A DNA stretch of 64,000 nt from Vibrio tubiashii ATCC 19109. Its GTDB lineage: Bacteria > Pseudomonadota > Gammaproteobacteria > Enterobacterales > Vibrionaceae. The position numbers and the translations under genes are program-made. This document shows positions 45,453 to 54,219 of the stretch, in pieces (positions within the stretch are counted from its first letter, which is position 1; each line of letters opens with the position of its first letter). The notes beneath the pieces are model-generated. The model made no database searches, was not told the origin of the DNA, and was given only the letters and a program-made list of their open reading frames with translations. The DNA lies in contig NZ_CP009354.1 of assembly GCF_000772105.1 (NCBI RefSeq), positions 496,001 through 560,000 on the forward strand, written 5' to 3'.

Positions 45453-47699
45453 ATGCTTTCTCAACTAAGGGAAATAGTTGAACAAGTTTCTAAGGTAGAA
45501 GAAGTTCATCAGGCCTTAGACATCTTAGTTAAACAAACATGCAGTGCGATGAGTACTGAGTGTTGCACCGTCTATCTTGCTAACGAAGAAATGCAGCGTC
45601 TTGAGTTAATGGCGACTCAGGGCCTGCGTTTTAAAGGGGATAAAATTCATATCCGATTTAGCGAGGGCTTGGTTGGCCTTGTTAAACGCAGTGCTGAGCC
45701 GCTTAACCTAGCGGAAGCTTCCAAACACCCCAATTTTAAATACTTCTCCGAGCTGGGAGAGGAGGTTTATCAAAGCTTCCTCGGAACCCCAATTATTTAC
45801 CGTAAACAAGTGCTTGGCGTACTCGTCGTTCAGCAGAAGACCCCGCGTCAGTTTGATGAGATGGAAGAGTCGTTTCTGGTCACTCTTGCCGCTCAGCTGG
45901 CCGTGATTATCGCCCATGCCCAGACTCAAGGTCATTGGCGATTAGAGAAAAAACAGCAAGCAATTCGTGGTGTTCCGGCCTCTTCTGGTGTGGCAATTGG
46001 CGAGTTTTGGTGGGATGACACCCAACCTGAACTGAGTAATGTTTATCCTGCTTCGACCCTTGATATTGATCGTGAGCAGGAGTGGCTGTTACTGGCGATA
46101 GAAGAAGCGTTGAATGACTTTCGACGCATGCGCAAAAAGCTCGATAGCGAGATAAACAAAGATGCTTTAGCGATATTCGATCTTTTTACCCACTTGCTTA
46201 ACGATCCTATGCTGCGCAAAGACCTCAAAGCGCAAATCCAAAAGGGGGATCGTGCTGACTGGGCGCTGCGCCAAGTGGTCGAATCCTACTCCAACCGCTT
46301 TGCTCGTATGTCTGATGTTTACTTGCGAGAACGAGCGCAAGACATCCGCGAATTAGGCCAGCGCTTGCTGTTCTTTTTGCACAATACCGACCAAGAAAAG
46401 CAGTCCTTTGATAAGCCCGTTATCTTAGTAGTACGTGAACTCACCGCGACACTATTGGCATCGATCCCCAAAGAGAAACTGCTAGCGGTTATTTCCTTAG
46501 AAGGCGCAGCTAACTCGCATGCGGCGATTTTGTCGCGTGCATTAGGTATCCCCGCGGTCATGGGTGTCACGTTAAACCCTAAAATACTGAATGGTAAGAA
46601 AGGCGTTGTTGATGGCTATAGCGGTAAAATACTCGTTTCACCCAATCGACAATTGCTACGTGAGTATCGCGCCCTCGCTAATGAAGAGCGCGAGTTGGCT
46701 AATATGGTCAATCAGCGTATTGAAGAACCTGCATTTACTAGAGATGGTCAACGTATTGAAGTGATGTTGAATGCCGGGTTAAGTGCCGATACCAATATTG
46801 CCATCAACCAAGGTGTTGATGGGGTAGGCCTGTACCGAACTGAAATCTCATTTTTGCTTCAGCACCGATTCCCTTCAGAAGAAGAGCAGACTCAGCAGTA
46901 TCAAGCCGTGCTAAGCAGCTACCCGAGTAAGCGCGTTGTTATGCGAACGCTAGATGTGGGTGGTGACAAAGCCTTGCCTTATCTCCCGATTGAAGAAGAT
47001 AACCCATTCTTAGGATGGCGCGGTATTCGCTTTACTCTCGATCATCCCGACATCTTCTTAATGCAGATACGTGCGATGATGAAAGCGAGTTCGAAGCATC
47101 AGAATCTAAGTATTTTGCTGCCAATGGTATCTGGTGCCCAAGAGCTTGATGATGCAATTGAACTGATTACGCGCGCCTATGAAGAGGTGGCAGAGCTTGA
47201 TGATCAGATCGCCATGCCTCAGATTGGTGTGATGATCGAAGTACCGTCGATGATCTACTTGCTGCCACTGATTGCCAGTAAAGTAGACTTTGTTTCTATC
47301 GGTACTAACGACTTAACTCAGTACTTGCTTGCAGTAGACCGAAACAATGCGCGAGTTGCCGATGTTTATGAATCAATGCACCCCTCGGTTATTATGGCTT
47401 TAAGTCATATTCACCGAACTTGTCAGCAATTAAACCTGCCTGTGTGTATCTGTGGTGAGCTCGCTGGTGACCCAATTGGTGCACTCTTAATGGTTGGCTT
47501 AGGTTACCGCAGTTTGAGTATGAACACGTCAAACGTGGCAAAAGTGAAGTACCTGCTGCGCCATACTGAAACGGAAGAATTACGTTCGCTCGCTGACAAA
47601 GCGTTGATGCAACCTTACGGCCATGACATTTATGCTATGATGCAATCATTTTTTGAAAGTAAAGGCTTTGCCGGCTTTATTCGAGCGGGCAAAAAATAA
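45453..47699 (+). CDS. ptsP: Nitrogen PTS enzyme I (EI-Ntr)
   Basis: A 748-residue PEP-protein phosphotransferase of the regulatory nitrogen PTS. An N-terminal GAF domain (about 5-150) senses glutamine and oxoglutarate in relatives. The EI N domain has the phospho-His in GAANSHAAILSRALGIPAV; the PEP-binding domain carries GLYRTEISFL, RTLDVGGDK, GWRGIRF and FVSIGTNDLTQY. It passes phosphate to NPr and then EIIA-Ntr. It is tightly packed after rppH (2 bp). Confidence 0.95.
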   Translation: MLSQLREIVEQVSKVEEVHQALDILVKQTCSAMSTECCTVYLANEEMQRLELMATQGLRFKGDKIHIRFSEGLVGLVKRSAEPLNLAEASKHPNFKYFSELGEEVYQSFLGTPIIYRKQVLGVLVVQQKTPRQFDEMEESFLVTLAAQLAVIIAHAQTQGHWRLEKKQQAIRGVPASSGVAIGEFWWDDTQPELSNVYPASTLDIDREQEWLLLAIEEALNDFRRMRKKLDSEINKDALAIFDLFTHLLNDPMLRKDLKAQIQKGDRADWALRQVVESYSNRFARMSDVYLRERAQDIRELGQRLLFFLHNTDQEKQSFDKPVILVVRELTATLLASIPKEKLLAVISLEGAANSHAAILSRALGIPAVMGVTLNPKILNGKKGVVDGYSGKILVSPNRQLLREYRALANEERELANMVNQRIEEPAFTRDGQRIEVMLNAGLSADTNIAINQGVDGVGLYRTEISFLLQHRFPSEEEQTQQYQAVLSSYPSKRVVMRTLDVGGDKALPYLPIEEDNPFLGWRGIRFTLDHPDIFLMQIRAMMKASSKHQNLSILLPMVSGAQELDDAIELITRAYEEVAELDDQIAMPQIGVMIEVPSMIYLLPLIASKVDFVSIGTNDLTQYLLAVDRNNARVADVYESMHPSVIMALSHIHRTCQQLNLPVCICGELAGDPIGALLMVGLGYRSLSMNTSNVAKVKYLLRHTETEELRSLADKALMQPYGHDIYAMMQSFFESKGFAGFIRAGKK

Positions 47700-47707
47700 G
47701 GATTATT

Positions 47708-48499
47708 GTGTCTATAGAACTACTTGTTTCTTTTATGCTGCTTGGCGCTGTCGTTGGCGTCATGGCGGGATTACTCGGTATTGGTGGTGGATTAATCGTT
47801 GTACCAGCGCTGCTTTTTCTTTTACCTGCTGCAGGCATTGATGCCAGCATTAGTATGCAAATTGCGTTAGCAACATCGCTTGCGACCATTATTGCCACCT
47901 CAGGCTCATCGGCTCTCAACCATTTTAAACTCGGTAATGTCGACATGTTCGTCGTTAAGTGGCTGATGCCCGGTGTGGTGGTCGGTGGCTTCCTAGGCGC
48001 AAATGTTGCTGAGTGGATCCCTGCTCAATATCTTCCTAAAGTGTTTGGCATCATTGTGCTACTGTTGGCTATTCAAATGCTATTTTCTATCCGCGGTAAA
48101 TCACAGAAAACCATGCCAGGTAGTGCCACTACTATGGTCTATGGTACTGGGATTGGCGTCGTTTCGAGCTTAGCTGGTATTGGTGGCGGCTCATTGTCTG
48201 TACCGTTTCTCAACAGCCATGGCATTGAAATGCGTAAAGCGGTAGGCTCGTCTTCGGTTTGTGGTTGTATGATTGCTATCTCGGGTATGGCGGGTTTTAT
48301 CTTACATGGCTACAAAGTCGATGCGCTGCCTAATTACAGTATCGGCTATGTCTATCTGCCTGCTTTGGTTGCGATTGCATCGACCTCTATGTTGACGACG
48401 CGCATTGGGGCAAAGCTAGCGACATCCTTGCCTACACCAACTTTGAAAAAAATATTTGCAGTTTTTTTAATGTTTGTTGCTGGAACTATGTTGCTCTAG
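47708..48499 (+). CDS. TSUP-family (TauE/SafE) membrane exporter
   Basis: A 263-residue protein with about eight hydrophobic helices and the two internal TSUP repeats, each with a Gly-rich start: GLLGIGGGLIVVPALL and SLAGIGGGSLSVPFL. Members move sulfite, sulfoacetate or other organosulfur anions; the substrate here is not known. The start is GTG 47708, and AAGGAT overlaps the ptsP stop, so translation is coupled. It lies between ptsP and lgt, an insertion relative to E. coli. Confidence 0.85.
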   Translation: MSIELLVSFMLLGAVVGVMAGLLGIGGGLIVVPALLFLLPAAGIDASISMQIALATSLATIIATSGSSALNHFKLGNVDMFVVKWLMPGVVVGGFLGANVAEWIPAQYLPKVFGIIVLLLAIQMLFSIRGKSQKTMPGSATTMVYGTGIGVVSSLAGIGGGSLSVPFLNSHGIEMRKAVGSSSVCGCMIAISGMAGFILHGYKVDALPNYSIGYVYLPALVAIASTSMLTTRIGAKLATSLPTPTLKKIFAVFLMFVAGTMLL

Positions 48500-48555
48500 A
48501 GCACTCTCATCTATACAAATAAAATCGTCAGAACTTCAAAAAGAGTAATCCACCT

Positions 48556-49377
48556 ATGTCTCAGGGATATCTAACTTTTCCAAATATCGATCCTGTACTT
48601 GTGTCCATTGGGCCGCTTTCTATCCGTTGGTATGGATTAATGTATCTAGTCGGATTTGCTTTTGCCCTATGGTTGGCGAATCGCCGAGCAGACAAAGCGG
48701 ATAGCGGTTGGACGCGTGAGCAAGTCTCGGATCTTCTGTTCGCTGGATTTTTGGGTGTCGTTATTGGTGGTCGAGTCGGCTACGTTATCTTTTACAACTT
48801 TGATCTCTTCATCCAAGACCCGCTTTACCTATTTAAGGTGTGGACAGGTGGCATGTCATTCCATGGCGGCCTACTGGGTGTCATCACCGCTATGTTCTGG
48901 TATGCGAAAAAGAATGGCCGTACCTTCTTTGGTGTGGCGGACTTCATTGCACCGCTAGTACCGTTTGGTTTAGGTATGGGCCGACTTGGTAACTTTATGA
49001 ATAGCGAGTTATGGGGTCGCGTAACGGATGTGCCTTGGGCATTCGTCTTCCCTAATGGTGGTCCACTGCCTCGTCACCCATCTCAGCTTTATGAAATGTT
49101 CCTTGAAGGGATCGTACTGTTCTTTATCCTGAACTGGTTTATTAAGAAACCACGTCCTCTTGGCGCAGTATCAGGGCTATTTTTAGCGGGATATGGTACA
49201 TTCCGTTTCCTAGTCGAATACGTACGTGAACCGGATGCACATTTAGGTCTGTTTGGTGGATTTATCTCTATGGGACAAATCTTATCCCTACCTATGGTGC
49301 TGATTGGTATCCTGTTGATGGTTTGGGCGTATAAGCGCGGCCATTACAAAGATGAACTCCCACAACAAATGAAGTAA
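48556..49377 (+). CDS. lgt: Prolipoprotein diacylglyceryl transferase
   Basis: A 273-residue inner-membrane enzyme that adds diacylglycerol to the lipobox Cys, the first step of lipoprotein maturation. The family signature [14 protein letters not shown] is present near residue 147, and SFHGGLLGV near 100. Seven hydrophobic segments are visible. LspA, the next enzyme of the pathway, is encoded at 59768-60277. thyA follows 9 bp later, as in E. coli. Confidence 0.96.
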   Translation: MSQGYLTFPNIDPVLVSIGPLSIRWYGLMYLVGFAFALWLANRRADKADSGWTREQVSDLLFAGFLGVVIGGRVGYVIFYNFDLFIQDPLYLFKVWTGGMSFHGGLLGVITAMFWYAKKNGRTFFGVADFIAPLVPFGLGMGRLGNFMNSELWGRVTDVPWAFVFPNGGPLPRHPSQLYEMFLEGIVLFFILNWFIKKPRPLGAVSGLFLAGYGTFRFLVEYVREPDAHLGLFGGFISMGQILSLPMVLIGILLMVWAYKRGHYKDELPQQMK

Positions 49378-49386
49378 GGAATTGGT

Positions 49387-50238
49387 GTGAAACAGTATTT
49401 AGATCTCTGTCAGCGTATCGTTGACCAAGGTGAGTGGATTGAAAATGAGCGCACCGGCAAGCGTTGCCTAACGGTGATCAATGCAGATCTAATTTACGAT
49501 GTCGCGAACAACCAGTTCCCGTTAGTGACGACTCGTAAAAGCTTCTGGAAAGCGGCGGTTGCTGAGCTACTTGGTTACATTCGTGGTTACGATAGTGCTG
49601 AAGATTTTCGCAAGCTAGGCACCAAAACTTGGGATGCCAACGCAAACCTCAACGAGGCGTGGCTCAATAATCCTTACCGTAAAGGTGAAGATGATATGGG
49701 GCGCGTTTACGGTGTGCAAGGTCGCGCTTGGGCTAAGCCAGATGGCGGCCATATCGACCAACTACGTAAAATCGTTGATGACTTAACGCGCGGCGTCGAT
49801 GACCGTGGTGAAATCCTAAACTTCTACAACCCAGGTGAGTTTCACATGGGCTGTCTGCGTCCATGTATGTACAGTCATCACTTCTCCTTGTTAGGTGATA
49901 CCTTGTACTTGAACAGCACTCAGCGCTCTTGTGATGTCCCTCTGGGGCTTAACTTCAATATGGTTCAAGTGTATGTGTTCCTCGCGATTATGGCTCAGAT
50001 TACAGGCAAGAAAGCGGGGCAGGCATACCACAAGATTGTTAACGCTCATATCTATGAAGATCAACTTGAGCTGATGCGTGATGTACAGCTAAAACGTGAG
50101 CCATTAAAAGCGGCAACGTTCCATATTAATCCTGAGATTAAGTCACTAGAAGATTTGGAAACTTGGGTAACGCTGGATGATTTCTGGGTTGAAGGTTACG
50201 AGCACCACGACCCGATTCAGTATCCGTTTTCAGTCTAG
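49387..50238 (+). CDS. thyA: Thymidylate synthase ThyA
   Basis: A 283-residue enzyme making dTMP from dUMP and methylene-tetrahydrofolate. The nucleophilic Cys is in [12 protein letters not shown], followed by [16 protein letters not shown] and the C-terminal [11 protein letters not shown]. It is longer than the 264-residue E. coli form because of an insert near residues 95-115. The start is GTG 49387, with AAGGAATT before it. It is the last gene of the lgt-thyA pair and ends at a terminator. Confidence 0.95.
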   Translation: MKQYLDLCQRIVDQGEWIENERTGKRCLTVINADLIYDVANNQFPLVTTRKSFWKAAVAELLGYIRGYDSAEDFRKLGTKTWDANANLNEAWLNNPYRKGEDDMGRVYGVQGRAWAKPDGGHIDQLRKIVDDLTRGVDDRGEILNFYNPGEFHMGCLRPCMYSHHFSLLGDTLYLNSTQRSCDVPLGLNFNMVQVYVFLAIMAQITGKKAGQAYHKIVNAHIYEDQLELMRDVQLKREPLKAATFHINPEIKSLEDLETWVTLDDFWVEGYEHHDPIQYPFSV

Positions 50239-50257
50239 CAAGACGTTATAAATTACT

Positions 50258-50286
50258 AAGCCGCCCAAGATAGGGCGGCTTTTTTG
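50258..50286 (+). terminator. Terminator of thyA
   Basis: Stem AAGCCGCCC/GGGCGGCTT (50258-50266 and 50273-50281), followed by T5. Confidence 0.9.
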
Positions 50287-50292
50287 TAGGGG

Positions 50293-50640
50293 AAAGGAAG
50301 CGGGAACGGGCTGCGCCCTGTGGAACGCTGCGCTTTTGGATAGCGGGAACGGACTTCGTTCTACGGGTCGTTGCGCTTTTGGATAGCGGGAACGGACTTC
50401 GTTCTACGGGTCGTTGCGCTTTTGGAGAGTGGGGATGGGCTTTGTCCTATGGAGCGCTTCGTTACTGGATAACTGGATCGGGCTTCGCCCTCATGGAAAG
50501 CTAGGGTTGATTACTTAACCACAGTGTAGGAACTTTAGCTCTCCAGCTCTCCAGCTCTCCAGCTCTCCAGCTCTCCGTAGGGCGAAGCCCGTTCCCTTAT
50601 CCCTCTTTCCCGTTTCCCCTTCCTTAGCGCAGCGTTCCTA
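50293..50640. repeat. Composite intergenic repeat element, copy 2
   Basis: Five hairpins occur at an exact 43-bp spacing (starts 50308, 50351, 50394, 50437, 50480). Copies 2 and 3 of the 43-bp unit (50343-50385 and 50386-50428) differ at one base. Hairpin arms vary in a paired way (GGGC/GCCC, GGAC/GTTC, GGGC/GTCC), with loops TGC, TTC, TTC, TTT, TTC. A spacer (50495-50536), five AGCTCTCC copies (50537-50576) and an inverted module with GGGC-GAA-GCCC (50580-50590) complete it, ending in TTAGCGCAGCGTTCC. It lies between convergent thyA and nptA. Confidence 0.8.
50537..50576. repeat. 8-bp microsatellite, five copies of AGCTCTCC
   Basis: Five exact tandem copies. The unit differs at two bases from the unit AGTTATCC of the array at 33048-33117 and sits in the same place in the composite element. 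Confidence 0.95.
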
Positions 50641-50645
50641 AATGC

Positions 50646-50675
50646 AAAAAGCCCGCAACCTAAGTTGCGGGCTTT
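50646..50675 (-). terminator. Terminator of nptA
   Basis: Stem AAAGCCCGCAAC/GTTGCGGGCTTT (50648-50659 and 50664-50675) with T5 on the minus strand. Confidence 0.92.
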
Positions 50676-50698
50676 GTAATAAGCGATGGTCTTTTGTA

Positions 50699-51844
50699 TT
50701 AAGCTGTCAGCGCTAGGATTGTGCCTGGCAGTGCAACGAACACTGCTAATAGATAACCAGCTACAACCGCTTTATTCTTCACAGCCATGTCAGAGATTAA
50801 GTCAGCACCTTTTACAGGTAGTTCACGTAGGAACGGAATGCCGTAGATGAATACTGTTGCCATGATGTTGAACACTAGGTGTACTAGAGCAATCTGTAGT
50901 GCGAATACCGCAAACTCACCTGATACTGCTGTCGCTGCTAATAGAGCGGTGATACAAGTACCGATGTTTGCACCTAGAGTGAATGGGTAAACGTCACGTA
51001 CTTTAAGTACACCAGAACCTACTAGTGGAACCATTAGACTTGTAGTCGTAGAAGAAGACTGTACAAGTACTGTTACGATAGAACCAGAGAAGATACCGTG
51101 GATTGGGCCACGACCAATTGCGTTCTTTAGAATCTCACGAGCACGACCAACCATTAGGCTCTTCATTAGCTTACCCATTACAGTGATTGCTACGAAGATA
51201 GTCGCGATACCTAAGACGATAAGCAAGATACCACCCATTTGGTCACCGAATGTTGCTAGTGGCTCTTTAACTGCGCTGACTACTGGCTTAGTTAGAGGCT
51301 TAATGAAGTTCAAACCTTTAATGCTCATATCGCCAGTTGCTAGGAATGGAGATACTAACCAGTGTGAGATCTTATCAAGAATACCAAACATCATTTCGAT
51401 AGGTAGGAAGATCGCAACCGCTAATAGGTTAAAGAAGTCGTGGATAGTCGCACTTGCAAATGCGCGCTTAAACTCTTCTTTGCAACGAACGTGACCTAGT
51501 GAAACTAGAGTGTTGGTTACTGTTGTACCGATGTTCGCACCCATCACCATAGGGATAGCTGTTTCTACCGGAAGACCGCCGGCCACTAGGCCCACGATAA
51601 TAGAAGTTACTGTACTTGAAGATTGGATAAGTGCTGTTGCGACTAGACCGATCATCAAACCTGCTACTGGGTGAGATGCAAATTCAAATAGAACTTTAGC
51701 TTGATCGCCTGTTGCCCATTTGAAACCACTGCCTACCATAGATACCGCTAGAAGTAGCAGATACAACATGAATGCCAAGTTAGCCCAGCGCAACCAGCGA
51801 GTAGTGCTCGAAATTGGCGCCGCTGTAGTAGTAGCTTGGTTCAT
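50699..51844 (-). CDS. nptA: Sodium-dependent phosphate cotransporter NptA
   Basis: A 381-residue SLC34-type Na/Pi symporter. The two inverted QSSS repeats of the family are present (TALIQSSSTVTS and TVLVQSSSTTTS), each in a hydrophobic half with GANIGT loops. The start is taken as ATG 51844 (MNQATTTAAPIS), with GGAG 9 nt upstream; an ATG two codons earlier is too close to that site. A PHO box and -10 element lie upstream. It is divergent from nhaR. Confidence 0.94.
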   Translation of the reverse strand: MNQATTTAAPISSTTRWLRWANLAFMLYLLLLAVSMVGSGFKWATGDQAKVLFEFASHPVAGLMIGLVATALIQSSSTVTSIIVGLVAGGLPVETAIPMVMGANIGTTVTNTLVSLGHVRCKEEFKRAFASATIHDFFNLLAVAIFLPIEMMFGILDKISHWLVSPFLATGDMSIKGLNFIKPLTKPVVSAVKEPLATFGDQMGGILLIVLGIATIFVAITVMGKLMKSLMVGRAREILKNAIGRGPIHGIFSGSIVTVLVQSSSTTTSLMVPLVGSGVLKVRDVYPFTLGANIGTCITALLAATAVSGEFAVFALQIALVHLVFNIMATVFIYGIPFLRELPVKGADLISDMAVKNKAVVAGYLLAVFVALPGTILALTA

Positions 51845-52254
51845 AATCATTTTCTCCGTGGACCGTTAATGTCTTAGTTTTGGTCTGTTGTTGAAACTGA
51901 GGGCGATGTTAGAGGGGAAATATTTCAGTAATATTACAGTTGTGTGTAATAGGTTTTTTTTTATTTGAGTAGAGAGAGTGTTGCCGTAATTTGAAATTTA
52001 CGCTTGGTTTAAGTTGTTGTTTTATTTGTAATAATAATTGATTTTGTGGATGCCTTTAGGATGTGATTAGAATCGAAAAAATCGCAGAAAATTTTCGATT
52101 GTGAGCCGGTTTGTGACACTTCATTGTCATATTTATAATTCTAGTTTCGGTAAAAGTTACGGTAAATGAATATAAGGTAGGTTTTGTCGAGTTATTGTTG
52201 TCACGCGCCGCATTTGCTATAACCTACACACTAAAATAAGAAGAGTATTTCTCT
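51845..52254. other. 410-bp divergent promoter region, nptA/nhaR
   Basis: It holds the PHO-type promoter of nptA on the left and AT-rich DNA with a GGTAAAAGTTACGGTAAAT direct repeat (52149-52167) on the nhaR side. No ORF is supported. Confidence 0.6.
51906..51939 (-). promoter_or_regulatory. PHO box and -10 element of nptA
   Basis: On the minus strand CTGTAAT-ATTA-CTGAAAT (51939-51922) matches the PhoB direct-repeat consensus at 6/7 and 5/7 with a 4-bp AT spacer. Ten bases downstream is TAACAT (51911-51906), the usual -10 distance at PhoB-activated promoters. This predicts induction of nptA when phosphate is low. Confidence 0.6.
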
Positions 52255-53145
52255 ATGTCACACTTAAACTACAACCACCTTTATTACTTCTGGATGGTAT
52301 GTAAGCAAGGCTCTGTTACCAAGGCTGCCGATGCTCTGTTTCTCACTCCGCAAACTGTTACTGGACAGATTAAAGCACTAGAAGAACGTATGGATGGCAA
52401 GTTAACTAAGCGCAATGGCCGTAGTGTTGAGCCTACTGAGCTTGGGCAGCTAGTGTTTAAGTATGCCGATCGAATGTTTGGTCTGAGTTATGAGATGCTA
52501 GATATTGTTAACTACAGTCAGCGCTCTAACATTCTATTTGATGTCGGTGTGGCAGATGCCTTATCAAAGCGACTAGTGAGTAAAATACTCCTAACCACCG
52601 TTCCTGAAGATAACAGTATTCATCTACGCTGTTTCGAATCAACTCACGAGATGCTACTAGAGCAACTCGCACAGCATAAGCTGGATATGATTTTGTCTGA
52701 TTGCCCAGTTGACTCTAGTCAGAGCCCTGGTCTGTACAGCAAAAAGCTCGGTGAATCCAATATGAGCTTCTTCTGTTCAGGTAACGTCGATAATGTTAGC
52801 TTTCCTGCAGTATTAGAGCAGCGCAAACTGCTTATTCCCGGTAGCCGTACAGCGATGGGACGTAAAGTGTTGCAGTGGTTTGACCGTCAGGGGTTGCAGC
52901 CTAATATCTTAGGTGAATTTGACGACGTCGCTTTAATGAAAGCCTTTGCTCGTTACCACCATGATGTGATTTTCTTAGCCCCTTCTATCTATATGTCTGA
53001 AGTCGAAAGCGACCTTCCTCTACAACTTATCGGCCATATTGATGAGTTAAAAGAAGAGTACTATGTCATATTTGCAGAGCGTATGATTCAGCACCCAGCG
53101 GTGAAGAATGTTTGTGATGCAGACTTCACAACCCTATTTAATTAG
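52255..53145 (+). CDS. nhaR: LysR-type regulator NhaR
   Basis: A 296-residue LysR-type regulator, Na-responsive in E. coli. The winged HTH occupies residues 5-60 ([26 protein letters not shown]); the effector domain shares [25 protein letters not shown] with E. coli NhaR. Its classic target nhaA is not adjacent; the Na-coupled nptA is the divergent neighbour. hlyU follows on the same strand after 171 bp. Confidence 0.93.
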   Translation: MSHLNYNHLYYFWMVCKQGSVTKAADALFLTPQTVTGQIKALEERMDGKLTKRNGRSVEPTELGQLVFKYADRMFGLSYEMLDIVNYSQRSNILFDVGVADALSKRLVSKILLTTVPEDNSIHLRCFESTHEMLLEQLAQHKLDMILSDCPVDSSQSPGLYSKKLGESNMSFFCSGNVDNVSFPAVLEQRKLLIPGSRTAMGRKVLQWFDRQGLQPNILGEFDDVALMKAFARYHHDVIFLAPSIYMSEVESDLPLQLIGHIDELKEEYYVIFAERMIQHPAVKNVCDADFTTLFN

Positions 53146-53316
53146 ACTCCGATCTATTTGAACAAATAGATTAGTTGTTACAATTCGATTAATATTTGAA
53201 ATAATTCACTCTAATATAATTAAATACACAGTGAATCTGGTGACTGATCGACAGCGTTACTTATTGTGTAAGGCTGATGTTTGTAGAAGTATTGTTGTAG
53301 GAAGAGGTAGTGGCCG

Positions 53317-53616
53317 ATGAATCTACAAGAGATGGAAAAGAACTCTGCTCAGGCTGTAGTACTGCTTAAGGCGATGGCCAATGAGAGGCGTCTTCAGATC
53401 TTGTGCTTATTACACAATCAAGAGCTGTCAGTAGGGGAATTGTGCAGTAAGTTGGAGTTAAGCCAATCTGCTTTATCTCAGCACCTAGCGTGGTTGCGAA
53501 GAGATGGTTTGGTCAATACTCGAAAAGAGGCACAGACAGTTTATTACACTTTGAGTAGTGAAGAAGTGAAAGCAATGATCCAATTGCTGCACGACCTTTA
53601 CTGTTCAGAGAAATAG
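53317..53616 (+). CDS. hlyU: ArsR/SmtB-family virulence regulator HlyU
   Basis: A 99-residue winged-helix dimer. The recognition segment is LELSQSALSQHLAWLRRDGLV. The ArsR metal-binding Cys motif in helix 3 is absent; a single Cys there (ELCSKLEL) and one near the C-terminus (LYCSEK) fit the redox-sensing pair of HlyU. In V. cholerae and V. vulnificus it counters H-NS at toxin promoters. GAGG lies 9 nt before the ATG. No haemolysin gene is in the window. Confidence 0.9.
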   Translation: MNLQEMEKNSAQAVVLLKAMANERRLQILCLLHNQELSVGELCSKLELSQSALSQHLAWLRRDGLVNTRKEAQTVYYTLSSEEVKAMIQLLHDLYCSEK

Positions 53617-53662
53617 TAGATTTATCGAGGTTTGTTGTTTAGCCTCGAAATTTAGATATAAA

Positions 53663-53688
53663 AAAACCGGCAATTGCCGGTTTTTTCT
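53663..53688. terminator. Bidirectional terminator, hlyU/rpsT
   Basis: AAAAAACCGGCAATTGCCGG and T6 form a long perfect palindrome (53661-53686) between convergent genes. Confidence 0.92.
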
Positions 53689-53711
53689 TTCACTGGGAAA
53701 TCAGAGTTCTA

Positions 53712-53972
53712 TTAAAGAGCTTTGATTGCAGCAGCGAAACGAGACTTATGACGTGCAGCTTTATTCTTGTGAATAAGGCCTTTAGTCGCCATGCGGTCTA
53801 GGATTGGTGTAACTGCAGCAAATGCTTCAGTTGCAGCAGCTTTGTCGCCTGCTTCGATAGCAGCAACAGTTTTCTTCATGTAAGTACGCATCATTGAGCG
53901 ACGGCTAGCGTTGTGCTGACGACGTTTCTCAGCCTGGATAGCGCGCTTCTTAGCAGATTTACTATTTGCCAA
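53712..53972 (-). CDS. rpsT: 30S ribosomal protein S20
   Basis: An 86-residue basic protein of the 30S body. It has the family sequence [20 protein letters not shown] and the C-terminal [15 protein letters not shown]. The start is TTG 53972, with GGGAG 8 nt before it; an ATG five codons earlier would place the ribosome binding site inside the gene. E. coli rpsT also starts with UUG, which is used in autoregulation by S20. It is divergent from murJ. Confidence 0.96.
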   Translation of the reverse strand: MANSKSAKKRAIQAEKRRQHNASRRSMMRTYMKKTVAAIEAGDKAAATEAFAAVTPILDRMATKGLIHKNKAARHKSRFAAAIKAL

Positions 53973-54219
53973 GGGTCTAACTCCCAAAAACTTAGTTCAG
54001 TGACAATTTAAGGGCGAGGAATATCCCTCATTTGCGCTTAAATGTCAAATAATTTGTGCAAAAACCAATCGAGCCAAACTAATTTTGGTTTGAAAGGTCT
54101 TCACGGTTAAGATGGCGGGGATTCTAACAGTATTTTTTTTTCAATGCTAATACTAATCTGCTCTGGTTATGACATTCCTGTTGTAAAGTAGAGCAAAATT
54201 TTTGATTCCCGAGGTAAAT

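Noticed and set aside
50300..50490. CRISPR array
   Set aside because: The 43-bp units are directly joined with no unique spacers, and no cas genes are present.
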